64,000 nucleotides of DNA from positions 1-64,000 of the forward strand of contig CAYWUY010000008.1 of the NCBI GenBank assembly GCA_964461535.1, in the 5' to 3' direction. Every line of letters starts with the position of its first letter. The stretch's first letter is position 1. This DNA comes from Flavipsychrobacter sp964461535 (lineage in GTDB: Bacteria; Bacteroidota; Bacteroidia; Chitinophagales; Chitinophagaceae). The notes below the pieces were generated by a model. It saw only the letters and a program-made list of their open reading frames with translations. It did no database searches and was not told the origin of the DNA. The position numbers and the translations under genes were made by a program. Shown here in pieces: positions 43,070-52,447 of this stretch.

Positions 43070-43099
43070 AGTAGTGTTAAATCAAAAGTTTGATCTACT
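43070..43099 (+). other. Hairpin in the rpoB-rpoC intercistronic gap
   Basis: AGTAG and CTACT flank an inner pair ATCAAA/TTTGAT with a two-base loop; the left side carries a bulge of about six bases. It begins 4 bp after the rpoB stop and has no T run, so it is more likely an RNA-processing or stability element than a terminator. Confidence 0.4.
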
Positions 43100-43131
43100 A
43101 TTTATTAATTACTAAATACGAATAAATTAAA

Positions 43132-46100
43132 ATGGCTATAAAAAAAGACAGCAGACCAAGAGCTGGTTTCAATAAAATTACCATTAGTCTTGCATCTCCG
43201 GACGCGATACTTGACCGTTCATTCGGTGAGGTATTAAAACCTGAAACAATCAACTATCGTACTTACAAGCCTGAGCGCGATGGTCTATTCTGCGAAAAAA
43301 TCTTCGGTCCTGTAAAAGATTACGAATGCTTCTGCGGTAAGTATAAGCGTATTCGTTATAAAGGCATCGTATGTGACCGCTGCGGTGTAGAGGTTACTGA
43401 GAAAAAAGTACGTCGTGAGCGTCTAGGTCATATCAAATTGGTAGTTCCTATCGTACACATATGGTATTTCAAAAGCTTACCTAACAAAATAGGTTATTTA
43501 TTAGGTGTTAGCTCTAAGAAAATGGAGAGCATTGTATACTACGAGCGTTATGTAGTAATACAAGCCGGTGAAGCTGAAGAAATGATACGTACTAAACTGA
43601 ATTTAAGAGATTCAGAACAAGTAGATCAACAGCTTTTAACTGAGGATGAATATTTGGAAATATTGGATGCTCTTTCTAAAGAGAATCAATATCTTCCTGA
43701 TGAAGATCCGAATAAATTTATAGCTAAAATGGGTGCTGAGGCAGTTCACCAACTGCTATCTCGCATCGATTTAGATAAACTATCATATGAGTTGCGTAAT
43801 GCTGCAGCTAACGAAACATCTCAGCAGCGTAAGCAAGAGGCTTTAAAGCGTCTTAGTGTTGTTGAGGCTTTCCGTGATGCTAATACTCGTATAGAGAATA
43901 GGCTAGAGTGGATGGTAATGCAGTATATACCTGTAATACCACCTGAGTTACGTCCATTAGTTCCGCTAGATGGTGGTCGTTTTGCATCTTCTGATTTGAA
44001 TGACCTTTATCGTCGTGTAATTATTCGTAACAACCGTCTTAAGCGTTTGATAGAAATTAAAGCTCCTGAGGTAATCTTACGTAACGAAAAACGTATGTTA
44101 CAAGAGGCTGTAGATTCTCTATTTGATAATAGCCGTAAATCTAACGCTGTTAAAGCGGAGGGTGGTCGTGCTCTTAAATCATTATCAGACGTATTAAAAG
44201 GTAAACAAGGTCGTTTCCGTCAAAACTTATTAGGTAAGCGTGTTGACTATTCTGGTCGTTCGGTTATCGTAGTAGGTCCGGAAATGAAACTACATGAGTG
44301 CGGTTTACCTAAAGATATGGCTGCTGAGTTATTTAAGCCATTTATCATTCGTAAATTAATTGAAAGAGGTATAGTTAAAACGGTTAAAAGCGCTAAGAAA
44401 TTAGTAGAACGCAAAGAAGCCGTTGTTTGGGATATCTTGGAAAACATATTAAAGGGTCATCCTATTATGTTGAACCGTGCCCCAACTCTTCACCGTTTAT
44501 CAATTCAGGCCTTCCAACCTAAATTGATTGAAGGTAAAGCTATTCAACTTCACCCGCTAGTGTGTTCTGCGTTCAACGCCGATTTCGATGGTGACCAGAT
44601 GGCGGTTCACGTTCCATTGAGTAATGCTGCAATACTAGAAGCTCAAATTCTAATGTTAGCATCACACAACATTCTTAACCCTCAAAATGGTACGCCTATT
44701 ACTCTTCCTTCTCAGGACATGGTTTTGGGTCTGTATTATATTTCTAAGGGTAAAAAATCAACAGAAACTGAGAAAGTAAAAGGTGAAGGCCGTGCTTTCT
44801 ATAATGCTGAGGAAGTAGTTATAGCTTATAACGAAGGTCAAGCAGATTTACATGCTTGGATTAAAGTTAAAGCTCAAGTACGTACAGCTACAGGTTCTAT
44901 TGAAACTAAACTAATAGATACAACAGTTGGTCGTGTAATTTTCAACCAATTTGTTCCTAAGGAGAATGGTTTCGTAAATGCACTATTAACTAAGAAATCT
45001 CTACGTGAAATTATCGGTGAGATTTTGAAAAATACCAACATACCTAAAACAGTACAATTCCTAGACGATATTAAAACTCTTGGTTTCCGTACTGCCTTCC
45101 GTGGTGGATTATCGTTCAACATTAAAGATTTGACGGTTCCTGATGTTAAGGAAGAACTAATCAACAATGCTCAAACAGAAGTTGATGAAGTGTGGGATAA
45201 CTATAACATGGGTCTTATCACGAATAACGAACGATATAACCAAATCATTGATATTTGGTCTCGTGTAGATACTCGTGTTACAGAGACTTTGATTCGTGAG
45301 ATGGCAGCAGATAAACAAGGTTTTAACTCAGTTTATATGATGCTTGATTCTGGAGCTCGTGGTTCTAAACAACAGGTTAAGCAGTTGGCTGGTTTAAGAG
45401 GTCTGATGGCAAAACCACGTCGTAGTGGATCTACAGGTTCTGAGATCATTGAAAACCCAATCTTGTCTAACTTTAAAGTTGGTTTAAGTGTATTCGAATA
45501 TTTTATCTCTACGCACGGTGCGCGTAAAGGTCTTGCGGATACGGCCCTTAAAACAGCGGATGCAGGTTACCTAACTCGTCGTCTAGTTGACGTTGCTCAA
45601 GATGTAGTAATTACTCATGAAGACTGCGGAACTTTACGTGGTATAGCAACTTCGGCATTAAAAGATAACGAAGACATAGTAGAACCATTGTATGATCGTA
45701 TTTTAGGTCGTACGTCACTTCACAATGTTTATGATCCATTTAATGATGAATTAATTGTAAGTGCAGGTGATGAAATAACTGAAGATATTGCAAAGCGTAT
45801 TGAGGAAAGTGCAATAGATACTGTAGAAATTCGTTCAGTTCTAACTTGCGAAAGCCGTCGTGGTGTGTGTGCTAAATGTTATGGTAAAAACCTAGCTACG
45901 GGTTACATGGCTCAGTCGGGCGATGCTGTAGGTATCATTGCTGCACAGTCAATCGGTGAGCCGGGTACACAGCTTACACTACGTACATTCCACGTGGGTG
46001 GTGTGGCTAACTCTTCATCTACTGAATCTCAATTACTAGCACGTTTCGACGGTACTATACAGTTTGATGGTCTTCGTACAACTAAATTTAAAAATACTGA

Positions 46101-47454
46101 GGGAGAAGATCAAGTGGTTGTTATCGGTCGTACCGGTGAGGTGCGTATTGTTGATGTAGCAAATGATCGTCTTTTAATTACTAACAACGTACCTTACGGT
46201 TCTATACTTAAAGTTTCTAACGGTAAGAAAATAGCTAAAGGTGATGTTATTTGTACTTGGGATCCGTTCAACGCCGTAATCATTTCTGAAGTTAGTGGTA
46301 CTGTAGCATTTGAAAATATCATTGATGGTGTTACTTATCGTGAAGAAGCTGACGAACAAACTGGTCACCGCGAGAAAGTAGTAATTGAAACAAAAGATAA
46401 AACTAAGATACCAGCTATCATAGTTCACGGTAAAGAAACTAAAACATATAACTTACCTGTTGGTTCTCACATAGTAGTAAGTGCTGATGATGAGGTACAC
46501 AATGGTCAGGTTCTTGTTAAGATACCTCGCGTTATGGGTCGTAGCCGAGATATCACAGGGGGTCTTCCTCGTGTAACAGAGTTATTTGAAGCACGTAATC
46601 CAAGCAATCCGGCAATTGTTGCTGAAATAGATGGTGTTGTTGCTTTTGGTAATGTTAAGCGTGGTAACAGGGAAATAGTAGTTGAATCGCGTGAGGGTAT
46701 GGTTAAGAAATATCTTGTACCACTTACTCGCCACATCATGGTTCAAGATGGTGACTTTGTGAAAGCAGGTACTTCATTATCTGATGGTGCTACTACACCG
46801 GGCGATATCTTATCTATTAAAGGTCCATTTGCCGTACAAGAATATCTAGTAAATGAAATTCAAGAGGTTTATCGTTTACAAGGTGTGAAAATCAATGACA
46901 AACACATTGAGGTAATTGTACGCCAAATGATGCGTAAAGTAAATATAGTTGATCCGGGAGATACTAAATTCTTAGAAGAAGATACAGTTGACAAGTTTGA
47001 ATTTATGGACGAAAACGACTGGATTTATGATAAGAAAGTAGTTACCGATGCCGGAGATTCTACTAACTTACATCCTGGACAAATAGTTACGTTACGTGAA
47101 CTAAGAGATGAAAACAGCTCTTTACGTCGTGCAGATAAACGTTTGGTTGAATATCGTAATGCTAATCCGGCTACATCTTCACCTATGTTATTAGGTATTA
47201 CTAAGGCTTCATTAGGAACACAAAGCTGGATTTCTGCAGCTTCATTCCAAGAAACTACTAAAGTATTATCTCAAGCATCTATCAACGGTAAGTCTGATTT
47301 CTTATCTGGTCTTAAAGAAAACGTAATTACCGGTAACTTAATACCTGCCGGTACTGGTATGAGAGTATTTGATGACATGGTAGTAGGTTCTAAAGAAGAG
47401 TTTGATTTACTAATGGCTAATAGAGATGTTCTTCAGTTTGATGATGAAGAATAG
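43132..47454 (+). CDS. rpoC: DNA-directed RNA polymerase subunit beta'
   Basis: A 1440-residue beta' subunit. The N-terminal zinc ribbon (CFCGKYKRIRYKGIVCDRCG) is near residue 66, the catalytic magnesium motif NADFDGDQMAVH near 481, the trigger-loop/bridge-helix region GLRGLMAKPRRSGS near 758, and the second zinc site CESRRGVCAKCYG near 905. The C-terminal segment runs LGITKASLGTQSWISAASFQET, then GLKENVITGNLIPAGTG. It follows rpoB by 66 bp and ends at a strong terminator, so the transcript is rpoBC only. Codon choice matches rpoB (CGT for Arg), as expected for a highly expressed gene. Confidence 0.98.
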   Translation: MAIKKDSRPRAGFNKITISLASPDAILDRSFGEVLKPETINYRTYKPERDGLFCEKIFGPVKDYECFCGKYKRIRYKGIVCDRCGVEVTEKKVRRERLGHIKLVVPIVHIWYFKSLPNKIGYLLGVSSKKMESIVYYERYVVIQAGEAEEMIRTKLNLRDSEQVDQQLLTEDEYLEILDALSKENQYLPDEDPNKFIAKMGAEAVHQLLSRIDLDKLSYELRNAAANETSQQRKQEALKRLSVVEAFRDANTRIENRLEWMVMQYIPVIPPELRPLVPLDGGRFASSDLNDLYRRVIIRNNRLKRLIEIKAPEVILRNEKRMLQEAVDSLFDNSRKSNAVKAEGGRALKSLSDVLKGKQGRFRQNLLGKRVDYSGRSVIVVGPEMKLHECGLPKDMAAELFKPFIIRKLIERGIVKTVKSAKKLVERKEAVVWDILENILKGHPIMLNRAPTLHRLSIQAFQPKLIEGKAIQLHPLVCSAFNADFDGDQMAVHVPLSNAAILEAQILMLASHNILNPQNGTPITLPSQDMVLGLYYISKGKKSTETEKVKGEGRAFYNAEEVVIAYNEGQADLHAWIKVKAQVRTATGSIETKLIDTTVGRVIFNQFVPKENGFVNALLTKKSLREIIGEILKNTNIPKTVQFLDDIKTLGFRTAFRGGLSFNIKDLTVPDVKEELINNAQTEVDEVWDNYNMGLITNNERYNQIIDIWSRVDTRVTETLIREMAADKQGFNSVYMMLDSGARGSKQQVKQLAGLRGLMAKPRRSGSTGSEIIENPILSNFKVGLSVFEYFISTHGARKGLADTALKTADAGYLTRRLVDVAQDVVITHEDCGTLRGIATSALKDNEDIVEPLYDRILGRTSLHNVYDPFNDELIVSAGDEITEDIAKRIEESAIDTVEIRSVLTCESRRGVCAKCYGKNLATGYMAQSGDAVGIIAAQSIGEPGTQLTLRTFHVGGVANSSSTESQLLARFDGTIQFDGLRTTKFKNTEGEDQVVVIGRTGEVRIVDVANDRLLITNNVPYGSILKVSNGKKIAKGDVICTWDPFNAVIISEVSGTVAFENIIDGVTYREEADEQTGHREKVVIETKDKTKIPAIIVHGKETKTYNLPVGSHIVVSADDEVHNGQVLVKIPRVMGRSRDITGGLPRVTELFEARNPSNPAIVAEIDGVVAFGNVKRGNREIVVESREGMVKKYLVPLTRHIMVQDGDFVKAGTSLSDGATTPGDILSIKGPFAVQEYLVNEIQEVYRLQGVKINDKHIEVIVRQMMRKVNIVDPGDTKFLEEDTVDKFEFMDENDWIYDKKVVTDAGDSTNLHPGQIVTLRELRDENSSLRRADKRLVEYRNANPATSSPMLLGITKASLGTQSWISAASFQETTKVLSQASINGKSDFLSGLKENVITGNLIPAGTGMRVFDDMVVGSKEEFDLLMANRDVLQFDDEE

Positions 47455-47474
47455 TCTTTATGATATAAATTTTG

Positions 47475-47506
47475 AGCGGCTAACTATTTGGTTAGCCGCT
47501 TTTTTT
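47475..47506 (+). terminator. Intrinsic terminator of rpoBC
   Basis: AGCGGCTAAC and GTTAGCCGCT form a perfect 10-bp stem with a TATTTG loop, followed by six or more T, 20 bp past the rpoC stop. Confidence 0.92.
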
Positions 47507-47574
47507 ATAAATACCCCTAATTAGGTTAGGAGTATATGCATTTTCTTGTTTTATTTACGTTGCAAAATCAAATA

Positions 47575-49335
47575 ATGAAACGATACATTCCTTTGTTGGC
47601 ATCTGCTATTATTTTTACCTCATGTGGCGAAAATAAAAATGCACAAGCCACTAGTAATATAGATACAGTTTTGAATCAGTATTGGGAAGAGCGCTTACAA
47701 CTTTTCCCAACTGAAGCTACCTCTATAGGGGATAACCGCTATAACGATAAGCTTACAATTACAATTTCAAAATCGTTTAGAGATAGCTTAAAAAACTTTT
47801 ATGTAAAGTATTTAGATAGAATTCAACATATTGATACTTCAAAACTTGATGATAATCAAAGATTAAGCTATCAGTTATTTAAGTATGAAATGCAAATGAG
47901 TATAGAAGGTCTTACTTATCCTACTCATTTGTTTCCTATTTCTCAGTTTTGGTCTTTTACTTTAGAATTACCACAGATGGGGTCTGGTAGTGGTAATCAA
48001 CCATTTAAAAATACCAAAGACTATAAAGATTGGTTAAAGCGTTTGTCGGTGTTTCCATCTTGGGTAGATACTGCCATAGCTAATATGAGAGAAGGTATAG
48101 CCCAAAAAGTAGTATTACCCCATGCACTAGTAGAGAAAATAATACCTCAACTAAATGGAGTTATTGTTACTAATGATACGGAGAGTATATTTTATGGTCC
48201 TATAAAAGCTATGCCCAAAGATATAAGTAAGGAAGATGTAGCTACTTTAGCCCAAGATTATAAAAAGGCCATAAATACTATTGTAAATCCTAGTTATAAA
48301 AAATTGGCAGATTTTTTTGAAAAAGAATATTTGCCAGCATCTAGAAATACAAGTGGCATAAAAGATATTCCTAATGGAGAACAGTACTATAACTATTGCA
48401 TAAGATACTGGACAACCACAAATTTGTCGGCAGATAGTATTTATAATATTGGTCTACATGAGGTAGCTAGAATTGAAGCTGAAATGAATAAGGTAAAAGA
48501 TCAAGTAGGTTTTAAAGGCGATTTACAGGCATTCTTCAAATCGGTAGATAAAAACCCCAAGCTATATCCATTCACAACTCCTCAACAAGTAATTGATAGT
48601 TTCTGGGCAATAAAAAGACTTGAAGATCCTAAACTAAAATTAATGTTTAGCGATACACCTAAAACTAAGTTTACCATTAGGCAAACAGAAGCGTTTAGGG
48701 CAGCTTCGGCTAGTGCAGAATACAACCAAGGTAGCGCTGATGGGTCAAGGCCTGGTATATTTTATACACCTATACTAGATGCTAAAAAGTTTAGTGCAGT
48801 GGGTATGACTACCTTATTTCTACACGAAGCTATACCCGGACACCATTATCAAATTTCATTACAGCAGGAAAACAAAAGTCTTCCAACATTCAGAAGATTT
48901 CTTTGGTACGGTGCTTATGGCGAGGGCTGGGCGCACTATTGTGAAACTTTAGGTACAGGTCTTGGGGTATATAACGATCCTTATCAATATTTTGGACATT
49001 TGAGTGATGCCATGCATAGAGCAATTAGACTAGTAGTGGACGTGGGTATGCATAGTAAAGGAATGACAAGGGAAGAGGCTATAAAATATATGATGCAGCA
49101 CGAACTGATAACAGACCATGATGCAACTGCTGAAATAGAAAGGTATATGGCCATACCTGGTCAGGCATTATCTTATAAGATTGGTCAAATGGCTATATCA
49201 GGGGAAAGAGCCTATTATGAAAAGCAAATGGGATCAAAATTCAATATAGCATCATTTCATACAGAGGTATTGAAAGATGGGTGTGTGCCACTTCAGGTAC
49301 TACATACTAAACTAGAAAAATGGTCTAAAAAGTAA
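47575..49335 (+). CDS. DUF885 lipoprotein, probable zinc peptidase
   Basis: The product is a 586-residue protein from the ATG at 47575. This start yields a lipoprotein signal, MKRYIPLLASAIIFTSCGEN, with the lipobox cysteine at position 17; the longer frame from 47536 would bury it. The DUF885 domain fills the rest. A gluzincin-like motif HEAIPGHHYQ begins at His417-Glu418, and further conserved blocks are YGEGWAHYCE near 446 and an Arg-Pro-Gly segment near 397. Members are thought to be zinc-dependent carboxypeptidase-like enzymes. It is anchored in the envelope facing the periplasm. The gene converges on alkB with a shared hairpin. Confidence 0.9.
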   Translation: MKRYIPLLASAIIFTSCGENKNAQATSNIDTVLNQYWEERLQLFPTEATSIGDNRYNDKLTITISKSFRDSLKNFYVKYLDRIQHIDTSKLDDNQRLSYQLFKYEMQMSIEGLTYPTHLFPISQFWSFTLELPQMGSGSGNQPFKNTKDYKDWLKRLSVFPSWVDTAIANMREGIAQKVVLPHALVEKIIPQLNGVIVTNDTESIFYGPIKAMPKDISKEDVATLAQDYKKAINTIVNPSYKKLADFFEKEYLPASRNTSGIKDIPNGEQYYNYCIRYWTTTNLSADSIYNIGLHEVARIEAEMNKVKDQVGFKGDLQAFFKSVDKNPKLYPFTTPQQVIDSFWAIKRLEDPKLKLMFSDTPKTKFTIRQTEAFRAASASAEYNQGSADGSRPGIFYTPILDAKKFSAVGMTTLFLHEAIPGHHYQISLQQENKSLPTFRRFLWYGAYGEGWAHYCETLGTGLGVYNDPYQYFGHLSDAMHRAIRLVVDVGMHSKGMTREEAIKYMMQHELITDHDATAEIERYMAIPGQALSYKIGQMAISGERAYYEKQMGSKFNIASFHTEVLKDGCVPLQVLHTKLEKWSKK

Positions 49336-49340
49336 GTTTA

Positions 49341-49376
49341 TTGAATAGGATGGGATATATTTTCCATCCTATTCAA
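49341..49376. terminator. Hairpin between the DUF885 gene and alkB
   Basis: TTGAATAGGATGG pairs with CCATCCTATTCAA in a 13-bp perfect stem. The right arm contains the alkB stop codon (49373-49375). No long T run follows on either strand, so termination efficiency is uncertain. Confidence 0.6.
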
Positions 49377-49960
49377 TGTATATATCGGAAAGTTAAGTTT
49401 ATTCTTGGTTCAGTAATTTTTTTAGATTTTGGTAAACTATGTTGCCAATGCCTTTGGCTAGCATCATCCATTAATAATAAACTACCTCCGTTAAGTACTA
49501 GTTTTATTTTTTCTTTAGTGCTATTATGCCTAAAGTAGAATTGCCTGTTGGCACCTAAGCTAAGAGAGGCAATTAATATATCACTACCTAATTCCTTTTC
49601 ATTATCACTATGCCATCCCATACCGTCATTTCCATCGTTGTAGAAGTTTAGTAGACAGGAATTGAATTTTCTATTAATGTGGTATTCAATTTTGTTTTTA
49701 ATGTTTAATACATACGGGTTCCATTCTACAGGTATTCTTATGACATTACTATAATTGTATGTTTTGTCTACATCGCCCATCCAGCACATTTTTCTATTCA
49801 TAATTATGTGCTTTCCAAATATTTTCACCTCATCAGATGCCCAAGGAACGCTCTCTTTTAGCAAATAGAACATCTTAGTTTGTTCTTCAGCATCTAAAAA
49901 ATGAGTATCTAATTGAGCGCATCCTTCATATGGTAAATAATTATGGTTGGGAAATAGCAT
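49373..49960 (-). CDS. alkB: AlkB-family 2-oxoglutarate/Fe(II) dioxygenase
   Basis: A 195-residue protein resembling ALKBH2/3-type AlkB proteins, which demethylate 1-methyladenine and 3-methylcytosine in nucleic acids. Iron ligands are His117 and Asp119 in GWHSDNEKEL and His174 in RHWQHSLP; the 2-oxoglutarate-binding arginines are in EPRINLTFR (Arg186, Arg192). The conserved NxYxDGxDGMGWHSD pattern is visible. The gene lies 20 bp after the DUF1835 gene on the same strand and may be co-transcribed with it. DNA versus RNA substrate is not resolved. Confidence 0.9.
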   Translation of the reverse strand: MLFPNHNYLPYEGCAQLDTHFLDAEEQTKMFYLLKESVPWASDEVKIFGKHIIMNRKMCWMGDVDKTYNYSNVIRIPVEWNPYVLNIKNKIEYHINRKFNSCLLNFYNDGNDGMGWHSDNEKELGSDILIASLSLGANRQFYFRHNSTKEKIKLVLNGGSLLLMDDASQRHWQHSLPKSKKITEPRINLTFRYIH

Positions 49961-49980
49961 GATAATTGGCTAAAAATTGG

Positions 49981-50793
49981 TTATAGAAGTTTACCATCAT
50001 GTAGTTTTACTTCAAAGTCTTTAAAACCTTTATTCAAATCCCCTTGTATTTGCAATCTGTTTTGTTCTATTAACTTCCTAATTCTGTACCCTATAAATAA
50101 ATCGCCAGTGGGGATATTGAATTTAGATAAGGTTAGTGATATAACTTTAGAGGCTTTTTGGAATTGAGGAGTGCAAATACTCAATATTTGATTATCGTAG
50201 TACTCTGCTTGTCTTGATACAATTTTTTTACCGCCTTCAAGAGTTCTTATAGCTGTATTTTCCTGAGTTAACCTATTCCATTCATCACCATCTACTTCTA
50301 CTTCAGAGAGTGCTATTTTTCTTGCAAGTTTCCTTGCTTTTAGCATTTCTTTTGCAGGAATTTCAGCAATACTTTTTGGAAAAAATAGTTTTCCATTACT
50401 ATCTAAAAAGGGTAGTCCTGCTATATTTACTATATACAGACGTTCTTTATATTTAGATAAATATTTTAGTAACCAAAAGTAAGTACAAATATCAGCCGGT
50501 AATGGTGCTACCCATATCCATATAGATGCATTCTCGTTTTTAGATAGTTCGTTTCCTGCGCGCAGCATTCTATCTATATCATCAATTTCAGGTTCAAGTT
50601 TTTCTTGTTTGGTAACTTCTAGCCAAAAGTTTGTTCTTAATTCTGAAAACTTTTGACCTTCCAGCTTTTGTAATGGACCTAGATTAAATAAATCTCTAAT
50701 AATTATAATTTCACCGTTAAGAGATGCTTCTGTTTGCATAGCCTCTGTAAGAGGTTGAGCTGCAAGGTCGCCAACAACAAAATGATAAATCAT
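49981..50793 (-). CDS. DUF1835/DUF3658-like protein
   Basis: A 270-residue cytoplasmic protein. The N-terminus IYHFVVGDLAAQPLTEA and the following GEIIIIRDLFNLGPL match the DUF1835 pattern (residues about 1-120). The C-terminal part, from EVEVDGDEWNRLTQEN near 165, fits the DUF3658-type region often fused to it. No catalytic motif is evident and the function of the family is unknown. It is the first gene of a likely two-gene unit with alkB and is divergent from radC across a 128-bp gap. Confidence 0.75.
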   Translation of the reverse strand: MIYHFVVGDLAAQPLTEAMQTEASLNGEIIIIRDLFNLGPLQKLEGQKFSELRTNFWLEVTKQEKLEPEIDDIDRMLRAGNELSKNENASIWIWVAPLPADICTYFWLLKYLSKYKERLYIVNIAGLPFLDSNGKLFFPKSIAEIPAKEMLKARKLARKIALSEVEVDGDEWNRLTQENTAIRTLEGGKKIVSRQAEYYDNQILSICTPQFQKASKVISLTLSKFNIPTGDLFIGYRIRKLIEQNRLQIQGDLNKGFKDFEVKLHDGKLL

Positions 50794-50872
50794 GAAACTA
50801 ATGCGCGTTTTGATAGTATTATGAACAAAAGTAGCTAAAAATGAGTGGGTATATTTTTCATTTATTTAGGGT

Positions 50873-50904
50873 GTTGATATAGCTGTTAATAAGCTATACT
50901 TTTA
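50873..50904 (+). promoter_or_regulatory. Promoter of radC
   Basis: GTTG (50873-50876) and TACTTTTA (50897-50904) stand 20 bp apart, each one base from the Bacteroidota consensus; the radC ATG follows 17 bp later. Confidence 0.4.
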
Positions 50905-50921
50905 CACTTCTTATTTTCACC

Positions 50922-51611
50922 ATGACAGATTTTATAAGCCTAAAAAATAGAGCTGAGGATGAGCAGCCAAGAGAAAAAATGCTAAAAAAAGGTGCTTCAG
51001 CATTAGCTGACTATGAATTGATGGCAATTCTAATTGCTACAGGCACTAGAGAACGTTCTGCACTAGATTTGGGTAAAGATGTACTTGCACTAGCTAAAAA
51101 CAACTTGAGGGAACTGGGGCGTATTGGTATTAAAGAAATTCAAAAAGTAAAAGGTATAGGTGAGGCCAAAGCAATAACTATTTCTGCTGCATTAGAATTA
51201 GGCAGGCGTAGGCAATTGGCAGACAGTTTAGACTTACCAAAAATTGGTAGTAGTAGAGATGCTGCTAATATTTTCATGCCTTTATTACAAGATTTAACCC
51301 ATGAATGTTTTGTGGTTTTATTTCTAAATGCAGCCGGAAAAGTAATTCATAAAGAAATAATTAGTACCGGAGGATTAACCGGAACAGTAGCAGATATAAG
51401 AATTATACTAAAAAATGCGTTGTTGCAAAATGCTAATCAATTAGTAGTAGGACATAATCATCCATCAGGTAATCCTAAACCTAGTGAAGCAGATAAACAA
51501 TTGACCTATAAGTTGAAGGAAGCAGCAAGAATAATGGACATAACTTTGCTAGATCATATAATAATTGCCGGAAACACCTATACAAGTTTTGCTGATGAAG
51601 GTATTTTGTAA
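50922..51611 (+). CDS. radC: RadC-family JAB-domain protein
   Basis: A 229-residue protein with an N-terminal helix-hairpin-helix region (residues about 20-95, KVKGIGEAKAITISAALELGRR) and a C-terminal JAB/MPN domain. Its metal motif is complete: GHNHPSGNPKPSEAD near residue 185, with the upstream Glu in HKEIISTGG. RadC was once linked to DNA repair, but its true function is unsettled. The gene precedes xth by 25 bp, so a small operon of two DNA-related genes is likely. Confidence 0.93.
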   Translation: MTDFISLKNRAEDEQPREKMLKKGASALADYELMAILIATGTRERSALDLGKDVLALAKNNLRELGRIGIKEIQKVKGIGEAKAITISAALELGRRRQLADSLDLPKIGSSRDAANIFMPLLQDLTHECFVVLFLNAAGKVIHKEIISTGGLTGTVADIRIILKNALLQNANQLVVGHNHPSGNPKPSEADKQLTYKLKEAARIMDITLLDHIIIAGNTYTSFADEGIL

Positions 51612-51636
51612 TTACTTTACTCTATAATATATTGAT

Positions 51637-52407
51637 ATGAGGATTATATCGTTTAATGTCAACGGAATAAGAAGTGCTGCTAAAAAAGGATTAGTAGACT
51701 GGCTAAAAACTAATCCGGCTGACCTCATTTTCGTTCAAGAAATAAAAGCTAATCAAGAGGATGTACCAGTAGCAGATATTGAAAATGCTGGTTATTCCGT
51801 GTATTCCTTTTCAGCTCAAAAAAAAGGTTATAGCGGTGTTGCCATGCTTACTAGGCTTAAGCCTGATAATGTTTGGTATGGCAATGCTATGGAACAAAGT
51901 GATTTTGAGGGTAGGGTAATACGTGCAGATTTTGGTGACTATACCTTTATAAATGCTTACTTTCCTAGTGGTACAAGTGGAGAAGATAGGCAAGCCTATA
52001 AGTATCAATGGTTAGATGAGTTTTTTGATTATTTGCAATTGTTAAGAGCTATCAGGCCTAATATTATAGTATGTGGAGATTATAATATTTGCCATAAGGC
52101 TATAGATATTCATGATCCCATTAGGAATAAAAACTACACCGGATTTCTACCTGAAGAAAGAGCTTGGATGGATAAGTTGTTTGATAATGGCTTTGTAGAT
52201 ACATTTAGAGTATTTAATCAAGAGCCACATCAGTATACCTGGTGGAGTGCTAGAGGTACTGCTAGACAAACTAATAAGGGCTGGCGCATTGACTATATTA
52301 ATGTAACAGAGCCCCTTAGAAACACATTAAAACATGCAGAAATAATGCCTCAGATAGTAATGAGCGATCACTGTCCTGTATTTTTAGAATTAGATATAGC
52401 TTTATAA
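51637..52407 (+). CDS. xth: Exodeoxyribonuclease III (AP endonuclease)
   Basis: A 256-residue enzyme of the exonuclease III family that cleaves at abasic sites and degrades DNA from 3' ends in base-excision repair. Active-site motifs are SFNVNGIRSA at the N-terminus, the metal-binding Glu35 in FVQEIKA, YFPSG near 109, GDYNICH near 147, WWSARG near 206 and the catalytic SDHCPV near 247. Length is normal. It follows radC by 25 bp. The TAA stop overlaps the first bases of the shared bidirectional terminator. Confidence 0.95.
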   Translation: MRIISFNVNGIRSAAKKGLVDWLKTNPADLIFVQEIKANQEDVPVADIENAGYSVYSFSAQKKGYSGVAMLTRLKPDNVWYGNAMEQSDFEGRVIRADFGDYTFINAYFPSGTSGEDRQAYKYQWLDEFFDYLQLLRAIRPNIIVCGDYNICHKAIDIHDPIRNKNYTGFLPEERAWMDKLFDNGFVDTFRVFNQEPHQYTWWSARGTARQTNKGWRIDYINVTEPLRNTLKHAEIMPQIVMSDHCPVFLELDIAL

Positions 52408-52447
52408 ATCAAAAATGCGGCACAATAAAATGCCGCATTTTTGATTT
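52406..52447. terminator. Bidirectional terminator spanning xth and kup stop codons
   Basis: AAATCAAAAATGCGGCA pairs with TGCCGCATTTTTGATTT in a 17-bp perfect stem with an 8-nt loop. The last bases of the xth TAA (52405-52407) and the last base of the kup TAA (52447-52449) lie at the two ends of the stem. Confidence 0.9.

Noticed and set aside
49341..49538. Plus-strand frame after the DUF885 gene
   Set aside because: It is antisense to alkB, whose active-site residues are all conserved.
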